From Rotaria sp. Silwood1 (taxonomy: Eukaryota; Rotifera; Eurotatoria; Philodinida; Philodinidae), in contig CAJNOP010000012.1 of assembly GCA_905250075.1 (NCBI GenBank), positions 2,080,529 through 2,144,528 on the forward strand: a stretch of 64,000 nt of DNA. The letters run 5' to 3'. A program made the translations under genes and the position numbers. Of the stretch, positions 37,401 to 50,018 are shown piece after piece (position 1 is the first letter of the stretch; every line of letters starts with the position of its first letter). A model generated the notes under the pieces. The model saw nothing but the letters and a program-made list of their open reading frames with translations, was not told the DNA's origin and made no database searches.

Positions 37401-37720
37401 AACTAATATATGAAGTAAAATTCCTTTCTTCTATTTTTAAATCAATATAAGCATATTATCAATTTTTGTATTTTCTTAACTTCGAATAATGACATAGATG
37501 ATTTTTTTTATATACATACTGACAAATTTTCAATAGTAAACAATGAAATGAATTATTTGCATTAGCAAAGATATTGATTCTTCAGGATTCATCTATTAAA
37601 ATAGATTACAGAAAAGATAATGTTAATATTTTATTTCTCTTTATTTTAGATCATTTGTGGATTTTCGAACTTTTTCTCTTCCATAGTTGCTTGTGGTTTT
37701 TGGATAATAATAACTTGATT

Positions 37721-40700
37721 ATGGCACCACCATCAGCGATACTTAAGAAAAAAGCCTCATCGAAAAATCCACCTGTTTTTAGTCAAGAGTTTATAATTCA
37801 AAATCATGGTCAGTATCAAGGAAAAAAGACATATTTCTGTACTTCTTTCTAATTCTATGTATATATAAATATACCTAAGTGCTCCTATATAATTTTGCGT
37901 GTATCTTTTGCTTTAAAGATAATGAGTAGATATAGATTGCAAGTTCATCTGATCTTTGAAAATAGTTCTCGAAACTGAACTGTTTGAAATATTAATATTC
38001 TGTTTAGGGAAATAAACATTTTTCGAACAGTTCATTGCCAGACATAACTTTCTCTTACGAGGCAAATAGTCGAACTGATACCTGTCACTTGAACTCATAT
38101 TAGATTCATAATGGAGGTCCCACTAAGACTTAAAGAATCTTGCAAGGATTTGTGCTCATGGCATCTGAAACCGAGTTATGCCCATATTACCAAGTTTTTA
38201 ACTCAGCTTTAAACATTTGCTGAAAAATCAAATAAGGATATTGGGGTCTGAGATTTCACCTATACGCAGAACGAACGGTCAGTAAAATATTTTGAAAGTT
38301 TCAGCCAGAAAAATGTTTCTTTATCAATATATTGAATTTGCAAAAAATCATCGTTTACCATAATAATTAAGTTTACATGAAGATTCAATATCTTGTCAAA
38401 AGAACATTCTTTTCGACTAAAACTTTCAAGTTATTCACTATTCATTCGACGTGTTTATAGGCAAAAGTTCAGGTTGAAATACCCTGATTTGATTTTTCGA
38501 TAAATACTTAACGCTAGATCGAAAATTCAGTTAAATGGTCATAACTCGGCTTCAGAGGATTATGGGTATGAACTGTTTTAAACATTTTCTAGTTTTAGTG
38601 AGGCTTCCATGTAGACATAATATGAGCGCAAACGGCTAGTGCCAGGTCGAGTAATTCCCTCGTTAGAAAAACTCTATGAATAGGTTAGTTTCTGAGATCG
38701 GAATCATTATTGAACTGCCACACCATCTAATAATATGAGTCATATAATCAGATATGTATATTGTTTTCATCGAGAAAACCTAATACATAAATAATGAGAG
38801 TAGAACTCATAGCAGAGGACAGAGTACTGGTTAGAGCCCTCGAATCCAAAATTTTCAGATTCGAATCTGATCGGACACCGACACTACTCGAATGGATTCA
38901 AGTACAAGTGCACTTTTTAGTATTGCTTATCTAATAGTAAGATATTCAAAAAAGAAATAACGTCAACCTATTTCTTTTGAACAGATTAACAAACAGACAA
39001 CGAAAGATAAAATATGAAGAAAGGAGATTGGAATTCGATGCCTCAGAAGTACAGACATATACCAATGTTCCCATTGATACACATTCATAGAGAAGAAACG
39101 TACAATATACAGAAAAATTATTTTATATTATTTAGGTGATATTGCATGTTGTATTTTAATGGTTCTAACAGTTGGTACACTATTTCATGCAACATCATCT
39201 TATAGTGGGGTATTTTTTGGTCCTCGCCATAATGTTACAAAGTTTGATTCATATAATACAATACCATCTCCACTTTTTAATTATGGTTATAAAGATTTAT
39301 TGATGCTTTTTTCTTATATTCTTGTATGTATAACGCTTCATGCTGTTTGGCAAGAATATATCTTAGATAAATTAAATAAAAAATTACATTTATCAAAATC
39401 TAAAAATGCAAAATTTTTTGAATCAGGTCAACTTATTTTATTCTATGTTATAAGTATTTTATGGGCATTCATAATATTTAAAGATGAAGATTATTTTCAA
39501 TCTGGTTTAAAAGATCTTTGGCATGATTATCCTTATGTAGGCATGACAATATGGACAAAATTTTTTTTTATTATACAAATTTCTTATTGGTTACATAATT
39601 TTCCTGAATTATATTTACAAAAAGTTCGAAAAGAAGATATACCATCTCGTATTATTTATACAAGTTTATATTTAATAACAATTCTTTACGGTTATTTCAC
39701 ACGTTTTTGGCATATAACATTAGTTCTATTAACAATACATTATTTTATTGAAATTTTTTATCATGTATCACGTTTAGCTTATTTTTATGCTGCAACTAAA
39801 ACACATTCAGCAAAGGCTAAAACAATTGCAAAATCTTTATTTAAAATATGGAATTGCGTTTTTATAGTTGGTCGTTTAACATCAATAGTTTTAACATGGA
39901 TAACATTTTGGTTTGGTTTAAAAAATTCATCTGTTGATAACATATCATATACATCAATGTCTCCTACAGATTCAATTGATGCATCAAATGAATCAATTAT
40001 GGTTCTTAATTTTAATACACCAACTATACGTTTATTTACACTTGTTACAATTGGTGCTTTACAATTTTGGTTGGTTTGGAATTTTATTCAGGTAAAAACA
40101 AGATAAATAGGAGAAATAATGAGATTTAATAGATTTAGTATTCAATTTGTATTAAAAGAATATGTCCTCATAGGTGATCGAAAAATAATTTAAAAACATT
40201 CGATTAGTATCAGAATATTGTGCTCTTTCAGAACATGATTTGAAAAATTTTATAAGACTTCTCATTTAGAAATTGTGGGGCGAATTTTTAGAGGTCCGTA
40301 AATTAAATTTAAACGAACTTCAGAGCGTCAAAACTTACTCGAAATAGAAATAAAATTATTTCAAATAGCCAAAGAACAAACCTATCTCTATCAAATGATA
40401 TACTAATGCTTAATTTACTGCAAGTCGTTTGTCAACAGTGAGTATTTCGAGTAAGAAACATCGTGTCAATTTTCTTGATTTCTATGAAAAAAAGAATTTG
40501 TAAAGTAAGCTCCATTAGATTTGTGCTGGAAAAAATTGATAGTAATACGTATGCAGTAAAGGAGACTATTGTTGCTGAATATTGTGTTCAATGACTTTTC
40601 GACTATCTGTTATCAAAAATTCATAGGTGAAAAGCAGACAAAGTTTAATTCTAACTGAGTGTTTTAACCGATGTGAAGACCCAAGAGGTGATGGCTCTGT

Positions 40701-41392
40701 GAAAATAATGTTTTCTCTCCGGAAAAGAAAGCCTAAATAAAAAAATTGCTTCAAGATTAATAGAGAAAGATCTATATATTTTTAAGTAAATAGGTTCATG
40801 GTTTGAATAGAAAATCCAATAATAGAAAACAAAATAAGACAACATTTAAATGTACTCGAATATAAAGTGAATAACTCTAGAATAAAATCTCATAATGCTC
40901 TTCATTGTATCATATTAGAATGATGGATCAAGAACGAAAAAAATTAATTTATACAGGTCTTCTTAGTATTTGATAACTGACAAAATTATTAAGATAAGAC
41001 AATCGATAAAAGTACTTATTCTATGTAGATAGATCGATATCGTTTTTATTGATCGTCCGTTTTGACATGTTTTTATTTTAAATCGAAGAATGTAGATTGT
41101 GTTTGTAATTGCTATTGTTAATAACCGAATATTCTTAAATGTGTTGACAACATCAGTATAGATAATACAGAAAAAAACTTTAACCTTCTGAAAGATTATC
41201 TTTATTTAGTTCCAGATGAGACGTCGACATGGACAACGTAGTGAACAATCAACAACGACAACTTTAACAAAAGTTTCAAATAAACTTAAACAAAAACAGC
41301 AAGACTTAAAAAATGGTAAATCAGACAATGATGAAACAGATGAACATCCTGTTATAACTGCTAATGGATATGATAGTAAAAAAAGCAACTAA
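37721..41392 (+). CDS. TRAM1: TRAM1 translocating chain-associated membrane protein
   Basis: Exons 37721-37808, 39136-40091 and 41210-41392 give 408 residues (human TRAM1 has 374). The start MAPPSAILKKKASSKNPPVF and the following SQEFIIQNHGDI match the family N-terminus (KSPPVLSHEFVLQNHADI). The large second exon holds the TRAM/LAG1/CLN8 domain with about seven to eight membrane helices. Key matches are HAVWQEYILDKLNKKLHLSK, SYWLHNFPELYLQKVRKEDI and HYFIEIFYHVSRL. The third exon encodes the cytosolic basic tail FQMRRRHGQRSEQ; I chose the acceptor at 41209 because FQMRR matches human FQLRR. It sits in the ER membrane next to Sec61 and helps insert signal sequences. Intron 1 carries a 500-base palindromic element and a tRNA-like fossil. 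Confidence 0.95.
38111..38610. mobile_element. Palindromic MITE, family D
   Basis: A 500-base imperfect palindrome in TRAM1 intron 1. The left end starts ATGGAGGTCCCACTAAGACT and the right end, read in reverse complement, starts ATGGAAGCCTCACTAAAACT. Paired inner blocks include CCGAGTTATGCCCAT/CCGAGTTATGACCAT and GAAAAATCAAATAAGGATAT/GAAAAATCAAATCAGGGTAT. There is no coding capacity. No second copy was recognised in this window. Confidence 0.7.
38805..38880 (+). other. tRNA-like fossil (possible SINE head)
   Basis: ACTGGTTAGAGCCCTCGAATCC resembles a tRNA D arm plus half of an anticodon arm when read in two parts. It is followed 11 bases later by AGATTCGAATCTGA, a B-box-like T arm with a perfect 5-base stem. 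No acceptor stem pairs. It may be a degraded tRNA gene or the head of a tRNA-derived SINE. Confidence 0.3.
40610..40740. repeat. Dispersed repeat, pair with 49600-49700
   Basis: Shares AGTGTTTTA, then GTGA-ACC-A-AGGTGATG and CTCCGGAAA with 49600-49700, in order and in the same orientation with small gaps. Old interspersed repeat of unknown type; no terminal repeats were seen. Confidence 0.4.
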
Positions 41393-42666
41393 ATTAAAAG
41401 GAAGAAGAAGAAGAACGTTCATCTATTCAAGTATACTTCTAATATTGTCTTTCTAAGTGTCCACTTATTGTTACACTTCTCCTTTTCTTTTTTTCTTTTC
41501 TCATTATTATTCTTATTGTTTTCTTTTTAAGTTATCACTTCCAATTAACAAAAAAATATTGTTTTAAGTTAATTTGTTTGTATGACCTTCTTATTTGGTG
41601 TAGAAAAGTAAAAAGAACTTATAGACTCAATAAACCAAATTGTATTAAGGGATAAGCAAAAGAATATATAACTTAATTATTGATAAAGAAGTCATGTGTT
41701 CTTCCATTCGATCTTATTTTGCACCTGATCAAGGAATTTTTCTCAATGTCAAATCGTTTATTCACCGGGACGGCGTTCATTTAATGAGTAATACAAAAGT
41801 CTGGAATAATTTGGTTTTGAAGCCTTCATACTTAGTTTTGGCTTCAAAATTTGAACGAACAAAGTTCTTAATGAGATTAATTCATTAGGAAAGTCATATA
41901 TTTACATCTTCAAAGGAAAAATACTAGTTGTACAATCAATTAGTCTCATTTAGAATTTTTTTCCTGTAAAGTTTGAAGTCGAAAGACGGTTTTTCACATG
42001 ATCACAGTTTTTATGTTGAAAACTGCAATAAAATTTCAGTATCTCAAGAACAAAGGTACGAAAAACTAATCCATTTTACATTCTGTTATCAAACACTAGC
42101 CCTCATGAAACAAATGTCATCTCGATCGAAGAGGATTTGACATCTGACGAGATTCTCTTGTCATTTCTAATTGAAAAACAAAGATTAAAGTTGAAATAGA
42201 TGATTAAATTTGTGAATTTTAAAAAATAGTTAAAAGACTTTTTAAAACATGACCAAATTATTAGAATGATGTTTTTATCCAGTTACAAATGTGCTCAAAT
42301 GAATATCTCGATTCTGGTTCATTCAAAATTCAGACGATATTATTGTTGAAAATATTCAAACCAATTTCGTCTTCAGTTTGGTCGCTGAGTGTTCTATGTA
42401 AGAACCAGTTTGTAGGTAAAAAATAAAGACCTGTAAAATCCTATGGCGATAGGTAGTTTCATTCAGTATTTTTTTTACTTCACTGGCTTCATGAATGTTT
42501 TTATATTATAGAATAATATTTTTATTGCAAACATTTGAATAGACCATGTCGTTGTACATCTATGAATCATATGAGCACTTGATTAAACAGCATTATCAAT
42601 ATCAATATTTTATTCATTTATTTATTCAGAAAAAATATTTTTATATTTGTACTATACTGTTAAATA

Positions 42667-42684
42667 CATATATATATATATATA
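42667..42684. repeat. (AT)n microsatellite
   Basis: Nine consecutive AT dinucleotides in intergenic DNA. Confidence 0.9.
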
Positions 42685-44820
42685 GACAGTCATTACAGCA
42701 GTATTAACTATTCGCTGAATATGTAGAAATTAGTAAATTATTTCTGTATTATTTCAATACTGATAAGACTTTCTTGCATCTGTTTATTTAACTCAGATTA
42801 TTTAGAAACTTTGATTTCAATTGATGAAAATGAACAATTATTTGTTTTTATTTTGTGTCAGTCAGAAAAATAAAATACTAACATTGTGAGTTGAAGAAAG
42901 TGACACCGTAAACAAAATAAAAAAAACTAAAAACTGGCATCTTTACGTCGCTATTTTATTCCACAAGTGCGTAAAACGACCAAAATAGTAGAAGAAACAA
43001 TAACTGATTATCAGCGAAAAAATAACAGCTGACGAATTATGAGGAAGTATAGTGAAAATTAGTGTACTACCACGCCGTTTCTGATAGTTGCAACGATTGT
43101 TTTGGAGCTTCTTTATATAAAGCTAGTTTTCCAATTCTCTGTTGAACTATAATTATTAAACTTTCTAATTTCATCGATATATTGTTTTCGGTATTGGTTA
43201 ACTGTATAGAAAAGATTGCCTAGATTTCATTATTAGTGGAATAGAGTCAATTATTGAAAATCTCAAAATAGATTGACTGTCGGATTGTTTCCTTCATGCT
43301 AGTGATGCAACAGAGATGTTCAGAGCATTGCTGCTACTGTGACAACATCAGCGACGTAATAGTAGCACTTTTTTAGAAGAGTTTTTCGAAAGCTATTACG
43401 GCAGCGACAAACTTCCAGCCAAGATGAATATCTCTTTGGTATAACTACTTAATCATGTTGATATAAAACAACAAGAGATAGTCATTTTTATAGAAAAGAC
43501 AAAGTATTTTTTATACAGATTGTTCAATTATAAAACTAAATGCTGCTCCTTCATTAGAATAATTAGTAAAGATAATTGATTTGTTGTAATCTTTCATACT
43601 ATAAAAAATAAATACTATTGATAGATTTTGCATATTTATCTTTAACACATGTAAGGCTACTAGAATATGACCTAAAAAGTAAATCCAGCAAGTCGTTGAC
43701 ATTCATTTTTATCCTTGTAGAATATTAATAACTGATAATATTTATTCACTATGAATAAGAACAATATTTGAATTATTTATTTTGCTTGATAATTTATAAA
43801 GTATACTAAACTGACTGTGAATGACTGATGAAGAACTAAATAGTAACCGTGTTTAATCAAGTCTCTTAAATAATGAATACAATTAGAACATAAAATATTG
43901 CCATGCCAAAAAAGTTTGATAAATTCTGAAAATTATATCACCATCATGAATAACATATGTATTATATTAATTAAAATGAATCAATACTCTAGTCAGAACT
44001 TTTAATTTATAATACTTATTTTCTTTTTTACGAATGGCGATTTAAAACCATTGAATATAAAGAATAAAGTACATAAAATAATAAACCAAATGGTATTACC
44101 TAACAGAGGTGTCCACAAAATGGTTTTTTTCGCACTCTGTTCTACTCAATCTACTGAAGTATCAGAGAATAGAGTATTTTGTTGAATTGATACACTGTCT
44201 TGATTGTAATTTTCAGTCGAGCTAAAAAGCAAAAACATTTCCTCACTATATCATAAAACATTGTTTTATAAAAACTCATTTCACCATAATACTAACTCAT
44301 AGTTCAACTAAGAAATTGCATGAATATCAACAAAACCAGCACATTGAATGATATACATAACTTAGCTTCATAAACTTCACTATAGAATTCAGTTTGAAAA
44401 AAAGTTCAAGAAAAAGAGCAACAAAAAGTAAAATAAGTACCACGAGTAAGAAACAAGCCAACAAAAAAATAAGACATGATTTATTTTTTTATATATGCAT
44501 GTTTTTCTACGAATCATCCTAATAAAATGATTTCTAATTTATCTGATTGAAGATTTGCTCTTGTTTTATGTAAGATCCAACTAGCAGTAGAAATTTTTCT
44601 TTCTCTGTGAGCTGCTGTTGCAAGATCAGATCGAGCATATTTCGAGAAAAACGAAAATTTATTTTTAATAATTCTTTCAAAATTGTAAATTTTCAATTTT
44701 GTTTACCTATTCTGATTGAATGAGTACATTAAAGATCGACCTCACCCTACTCTGTGAACACCGTTGGTACCCCAGCAGACAAGTACCTCTACAAACACGC
44801 TTAAATACGGCATTTTGAAA

Positions 44821-45121
44821 TCGCGTCTGAACGCTTTCACGTTCATTCAAAAAAAAAAATACGAAAACTAGCTACTTTCATCGTAAAAGATTCGTGAAGT
44901 CTCTTTAAAGTGCGATTTTTTCCAAAATATTTTAACATGTTTTGCATAGAACAATGACTTTTTTATATGTGATATATGTCAAAGATATAGTGGAACAACT
45001 TTTTCAACGTTATTTGAATACAAAAATTGACTCTTGAAGCATCTTCATGTATCTTTTATGATGAAAGTAGCCAATTTTGATGTTTTCTAAATAGACATGA
45101 AAACGTTCAAATGGGAGCCAC
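44821..45121. mobile_element. Palindromic MITE, family C copy 2
   Basis: A 300-base palindrome. The right arm read in reverse starts GGCTCCCATTTGAACGTTTT, nearly the terminus of the element at 20412. Paired inner blocks are GCTACTTTCATCGTAAAAGAT on the left and GCTACTTTCATCATAAAAGAT on the right in reverse, both followed by (A/T)CATGAAG-like words. The left terminus has diverged more (CGTCTGAACGCTTTCACG). No coding capacity. Confidence 0.7.
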
Positions 45122-47397
45122 AAATAGAGTATTTCAATACATTTTCTAGAAATTCGGGTGTACTTGGAAAAAGCTCAAAACAATCAATATTCCGACTAAA
45201 ATAAAGAGAATTTCCAAACCGCCGAAACCAATTATTGAAACGTGGAGGAGGGACTTTGAACGTGAGTACATGTTATTCAGTTTCATCGAACATCTAAATT
45301 AAATATGAACTTTTCTTCTTGTATGAAAGTCATCTTTTCAGTTCATAAAAATAAAATACTTTGACGGTTGTGTTTACTTTATATGTAATCGCTACTAAAT
45401 TTTTATCTACGAGAAAAAAAAACTTTTCCATGTCTCTAGTCAAAAGAAAAAGCTTTGCTTGAATTTCAGATAATCAATAAGAAGATATTATTTGATCATC
45501 AACTATATAATATGTATGATACAGTGTAAAATTAACGCTTTAAAAGTTTTTTCGAAGGCCTAAAACATGAAAATTCGTTATAATTGTGTCTCCTTCAAAA
45601 GTGTTGACTGGCTTTTGTCTTAGTTTTCATCAGTTGATATTAAATATTGCTTAGAAAATTATGAAACTCAAGTGAAATATATGATGAACATAAATAATTT
45701 TGTGAAAACTGTTGAATAAAAGTAAAAGACATTTCAGAATTGCTTTGAGAAGAAGTTCCAAGTAATCAAAATTGAATTCAGCAATCGAAATTAATATTGT
45801 GCTAAGTTTGCATGTACTGGGGCATTCAAAATTGTTCTTCCAATATTTTATTTTCTTGAGTAGTCGAAATTTTAATAGATTTCGAGTGATTCATATACGC
45901 AGGAGTTAGTTTTATTCTTTTGATCGGTTACCTCTCGCCAAGTATAAAAATCTTCGATGAGTGCCAAAGGGCAAAAAAATGAGTGCCTGGAATCCGATGA
46001 CTGTTGAGAAGCTCAAAACTGGAATAGAGCGAACGAAAAAAAAAATCTTTTTTTAAAAACTTGTGAGGTCTCGTTGCCCATATTGTATACATCTGAAATG
46101 TCGAAATTGATAATTAATTATCGAGAGATAGAATAAAATATTCTGTTGTAGTTATGTTATGTCATAAGAGTGCTTAAGTGATATCACGTATGTCATTTAT
46201 TTTATTCTATTCTTAGTTTGTTAAGTCATGTAATTCTATTAAGTGCTTTATATGTTATTGGATTCGTGCTGCAATATCTGTTTTCTATTTAAATAGCATA
46301 AAACGTTGAAACATGTGACAAAACTCATGTCTTTGAACGTCATTGCCTGTATCAATGGCATCTGAAAAAATCCGATTATGACTTTATAGTGTAATGCATT
46401 TTCATTTTTTTTTAACCCATTAACAATATGATATAAGGTTCTCATTGGTAGACGAAAGAGGATCCGAAATATCCTATTTTGTTTGATTTTATAACATATC
46501 CAGTCTACACAATCGGTTACGATTGCTCTTCTTTCGAGATATTTTTCGATTATTCCCATCAGAAAATACTCAAAAATGAGCCAATATGACCTCTAGTTCG
46601 ATTCAAAAATATGCTTTATGAGTATAGTCGTTTCCTTTTCCGTTGAAACACCTCTATTTATCAAAATTCTACATCCGCCACTGTGTAGAACTATGACTAA
46701 TAATGTACAGATTCGTTGTTAATTCAGATAATTTATCGAGTTTTAGTGCAGACAATTGATTCACTCCAGTTTAATTGCTATAATTTTAATTTTCAAAAAC
46801 ACATACACGATTATTTATCAAACTTAAAATGATTGAGAACAATTTCGAAAGAATAAAAAAAACCAGAACTTACTACAATTACAAAGATGAATTTCAAAAT
46901 TCCAATAAATAAAGTGCATCAGCTCTTTTCCTTCAATCTTAGCTTCATGACGAAACAATTATTAACGCTACTGCAGTGTCATAAAGCATGAATAAGTGTC
47001 ATATGCATCATTTTTATTTTTTCTTGATTTACACCTCAATGAATAATACCGATCGTTGGTAAGCAAACATTTCAAAATAAAACTAAAAGTATACTAATGC
47101 ATGGTTGCATGGTTTCATGATCTTTTCTTTAAAATACCAATGATGAAAGTAAACGAAAACAGTCAATGGGACAATCTTACCAAAAAAAACGATTTGAAAG
47201 GAAAAAAAACTTTCTAATAAATAGACGTAGTCGTCTAAAGAAGGATTAGTTGAAAAATATAAATATTTGGAGGCCATTACTATACAATACGACACTAAGA
47301 CTATACAAGTAAATATTTTTTACCCCATCAGATACTGTAAAACATCTTTATATTATTACATCCATAAAGTAAGAGTATACTGATTTTTTATTTAAAT

Positions 47398-47712
47398 ATG
47401 AGTTCATTTCTTCATTCTTCAATACTCCTATTATTACTTTTTGAAATAATATTATCTCGACCAGCAATGCAAAGAATTATGGTTAATAATCATACATGGG
47501 AAGTACCAGATGAACCTGGATGGGAAGAAGTGATTAGAGATGCGACAGCAATTCAAGAGCTTTTACATGGATGTACAACAGCGGTTGAATGTCGTCGAGT
47601 TGTTGAACAAATGCATGTTGTCTTTAACTCTCATCCGGTTTCTAGAAAATATCTTGAGTCAGACCCAAGCGGTGCGCATCATATAATGGCATCGATATTC
47701 AAATGGGGCTGA
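47398..47712 (+). CDS. Small secreted protein, unknown
   Basis: A single exon of 104 residues. The N-terminus is a typical signal peptide (MSSFLHSSILLLLLFEIILS, cut near the SRPAM boundary). The mature part of about 83 residues has two cysteines seven apart (HGCTTAVECRRV), likely one disulfide. It is mostly helical and amphipathic, and no dibasic processing sites are seen. I do not recognise the family; a lineage-specific secreted factor is likely. Codon use fits the neighbouring host genes. The convergent gene at 47812 ends 100 bases downstream. Confidence 0.65.
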   Translation: MSSFLHSSILLLLLFEIILSRPAMQRIMVNNHTWEVPDEPGWEEVIRDATAIQELLHGCTTAVECRRVVEQMHVVFNSHPVSRKYLESDPSGAHHIMASIFKWG

Positions 47713-47811
47713 ATATATGCATATAAATCCCATGATTAGACAATCATTGTATGTAAATGATTGAAATATAGAATGAAAATTATTTATAAAATACAGTTTT
47801 GATAAATGCTC

Positions 47812-48168
47812 TTATCGTTTTTGAGATTTTAATCGTTGATTTTTTTTTGTTTTTGATTTTGAACGTTGTGATGCATTTGATTTAACTTTTCTTGAAATTG
47901 ATTTTGATTTGATTTTTTTCTTCGATGTTTGTCTTGATTTTTCATTGTAACGTTGTTGGCTGATTTTCTTGTTATCAGATGGTAATTGATTGATATTCCA
48001 CGGATACGGTGGATATGGATACCGTTCGACAATGAAACCATCTGTAAAATCAGATCCATATTTTTTTTCATTAGGAATTCCTTGTTTTAAACATTGTTCA
48101 TAAGATTTTAATATATTCGATTTTACTGTTGATTTTTGTTGTGGTTGCGTTCTACTTTTTGATGACAT
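47812..48168 (-). CDS. Small basic Lys/Ser-rich protein, unknown
   Basis: A single minus-strand exon of 118 residues. The first 60 residues look folded or conserved (NILKSYEQCLKQGIPNEKKY, then FIVERYPYPPYPWNIN). The C-terminal half is a strongly basic Lys/Ser/Arg/Gln tail (KKKIKSKSISRKVKSN and similar), suggesting a nucleic-acid-binding or nuclear/axonemal protein. No signal peptide. It converges with the secreted-protein gene at 47398. I do not recognise it. Confidence 0.6.
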   Translation of the reverse strand: MSSKSRTQPQQKSTVKSNILKSYEQCLKQGIPNEKKYGSDFTDGFIVERYPYPPYPWNINQLPSDNKKISQQRYNEKSRQTSKKKIKSKSISRKVKSNASQRSKSKTKKNQRLKSQKR

Positions 48169-50018
48169 GATAACATCAAACTATTAAAATCATATTTATT
48201 TAAGATAAGAATAAAAGAAAAAAGTCGAACGAATAAATTTCACATTCAAATGTTCCCGCAAATTCAAATTTTTATAATGTTTCTATCAAATTCTGCATTG
48301 ATTGACAAAGATATTACGAAGATTCTTAACTCTGAAAATGAATCTTGTCATATGCTTGATTAATAGAATCAAATTTATGATTTGTCTCAATGACTATAGT
48401 ATATAAATATATTAATTAATCAAACATTCATTTGTGCAACAGTGATACTGTATCGAAAAAGAAAAATTATTTTTCTTATCTCGTCTCATCATTTTACTTA
48501 TATTTTTGCTTACTAAATGCACCGTTAGTATTTGACTCATACATATTTGTAAAAGGTTGAATGAAAAACAAAAACTTCACTTTTGACAAATGTAATAATC
48601 TCTTTATTGAAATACAGACTAGAAAACGAAACGATAAATAGCCAAAAGCAATTTTTTTATATATTATAACAGAACGTAAGCAAAAAAACAAAAAGCCCAA
48701 TTCTGATTTTATCTCATGACTTGCTCCAATAGATTAATTGTTATTTAGGATTGTCCTTTAAATGTTTTAGTTACAAAAAACTAACGAACACATGCATTGT
48801 TTTACTTTCCATCTTCTTGGCAATTTGTAAGCAAGTGAAGCAAAAGTAGATGTAATAAGTTGCAAATCAGTCGTCATTAAATAATATTATAAAAAATGTT
48901 TCTATAGCACGGTAGCGTACTGGCATCTGCTCGTTCTAACGCATGTGTGTTAAGACAGATGGTCATCAAACAGATTCCATCTTAACTTTCGAATGGATGC
49001 TAGTCTGAAATGATAAATTGATTTTTCTATGAACAATTTGATAGCTAGTGTGATTGAAGAGAAGGCTCATTAGAATCCGTCGGATCCTAAACTTTCAAAC
49101 CAGGCCGAATTGAACTTTGATATACAATGAAATTTTCTAATCGGAATTGGATAGTCGCTATGAAAATACGAAATATTTTTTTATGGCTCTCTGTATTCGA
49201 TAATTAACATACCCTACACATTTCTCACAGGACTAGAGTTCATCAGGTCTTATATTTTCAGATCTAGATCTGACCGGATGGAAACCAATCTGATGGGCCC
49301 TAAGGTCGATACACCTATACTAAAACATTCCTTATATATTTAGCATATCATTGACACTAAGTCAAACAGTCAATTTTCAAAGCAAAGAAAACTGTAGTCT
49401 TTCAACAAAGAATTAGTTAAAGTATATCTGACATTTGTTGTCTTTGTAAAGTCTCTTTCTACTTCTCTTTGTCTATTGTTGTTTTATGTTTCTGTTTCTT
49501 ATTGATTTTTTAATATAATCTTGTAGAATAACTAAATCATATCGACTCGAAATAATTTTATTTGTATTTTTCCTTTAAAGTTTCTTCAGCAAGGATCTAT
49601 CTAGGACTGATGTGTCCATCCGTAGTTGTCCGACTTCAGTGTTTTATGCAGCGTGAGAACCAACAAGGTGATGTTCGACCCTCCGGAAAGGCAAATCTCG
49701 ATGAAACAGTACTTGTGTCCTTTTACAGTCACGTGAACAAAGTATTAATCATTACAATCTTTTCAAATCGGTATATGTTCAACAGAAATTAATAAAGATA
49801 ATTATTCAATTTGAGTAAAGTCTTTCGTGCTGAATCAACGAAATGTTTTTTTCGATTTTCAATCTTAATATAAAAAGAAAAAAAGAACATTCCAAAAGTA
49901 ACAATTGCAATTATACATTGTATTAAAAGTTGTTTTCTTTTCACTTATTCAATACAAAAAACAGACGAAACACGTCATACAATAGTTGTTTAATAAACTA
50001 TTTTAAATAGAAATTTAT
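48169..50018. other. Intergenic with old repeats
   Basis: No gene was recognised. A block near 49600-49700 (CAGTGTTTTATGC, GAACCAACAAGGTGATG, CCTCCGGAAAGGC) matches 40610-40740. Motifs of the TTTTCAGATCTAGATCTGACCGGA type near 49255 resemble the tRNA-like word at 38855 and are probably degenerate repeats. Confidence 0.45.

Larger units (their letters stand above)
41393..47397. other. Six-kilobase gene-poor region
   Basis: Starts with the TRAM1 3' UTR. No gene was recognised on either strand; the open frames present are short and composition-driven. It contains an (AT)n tract near 42667-42684 and the family C palindrome at 44821-45121. The rest is AT-rich sequence without visible structure. 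Confidence 0.5.

Noticed and set aside
48905-48985. Possible tRNA (TAGCGTACTGG A-box-like word)
   Set aside because: No anticodon stem, T arm or acceptor stem can be drawn.
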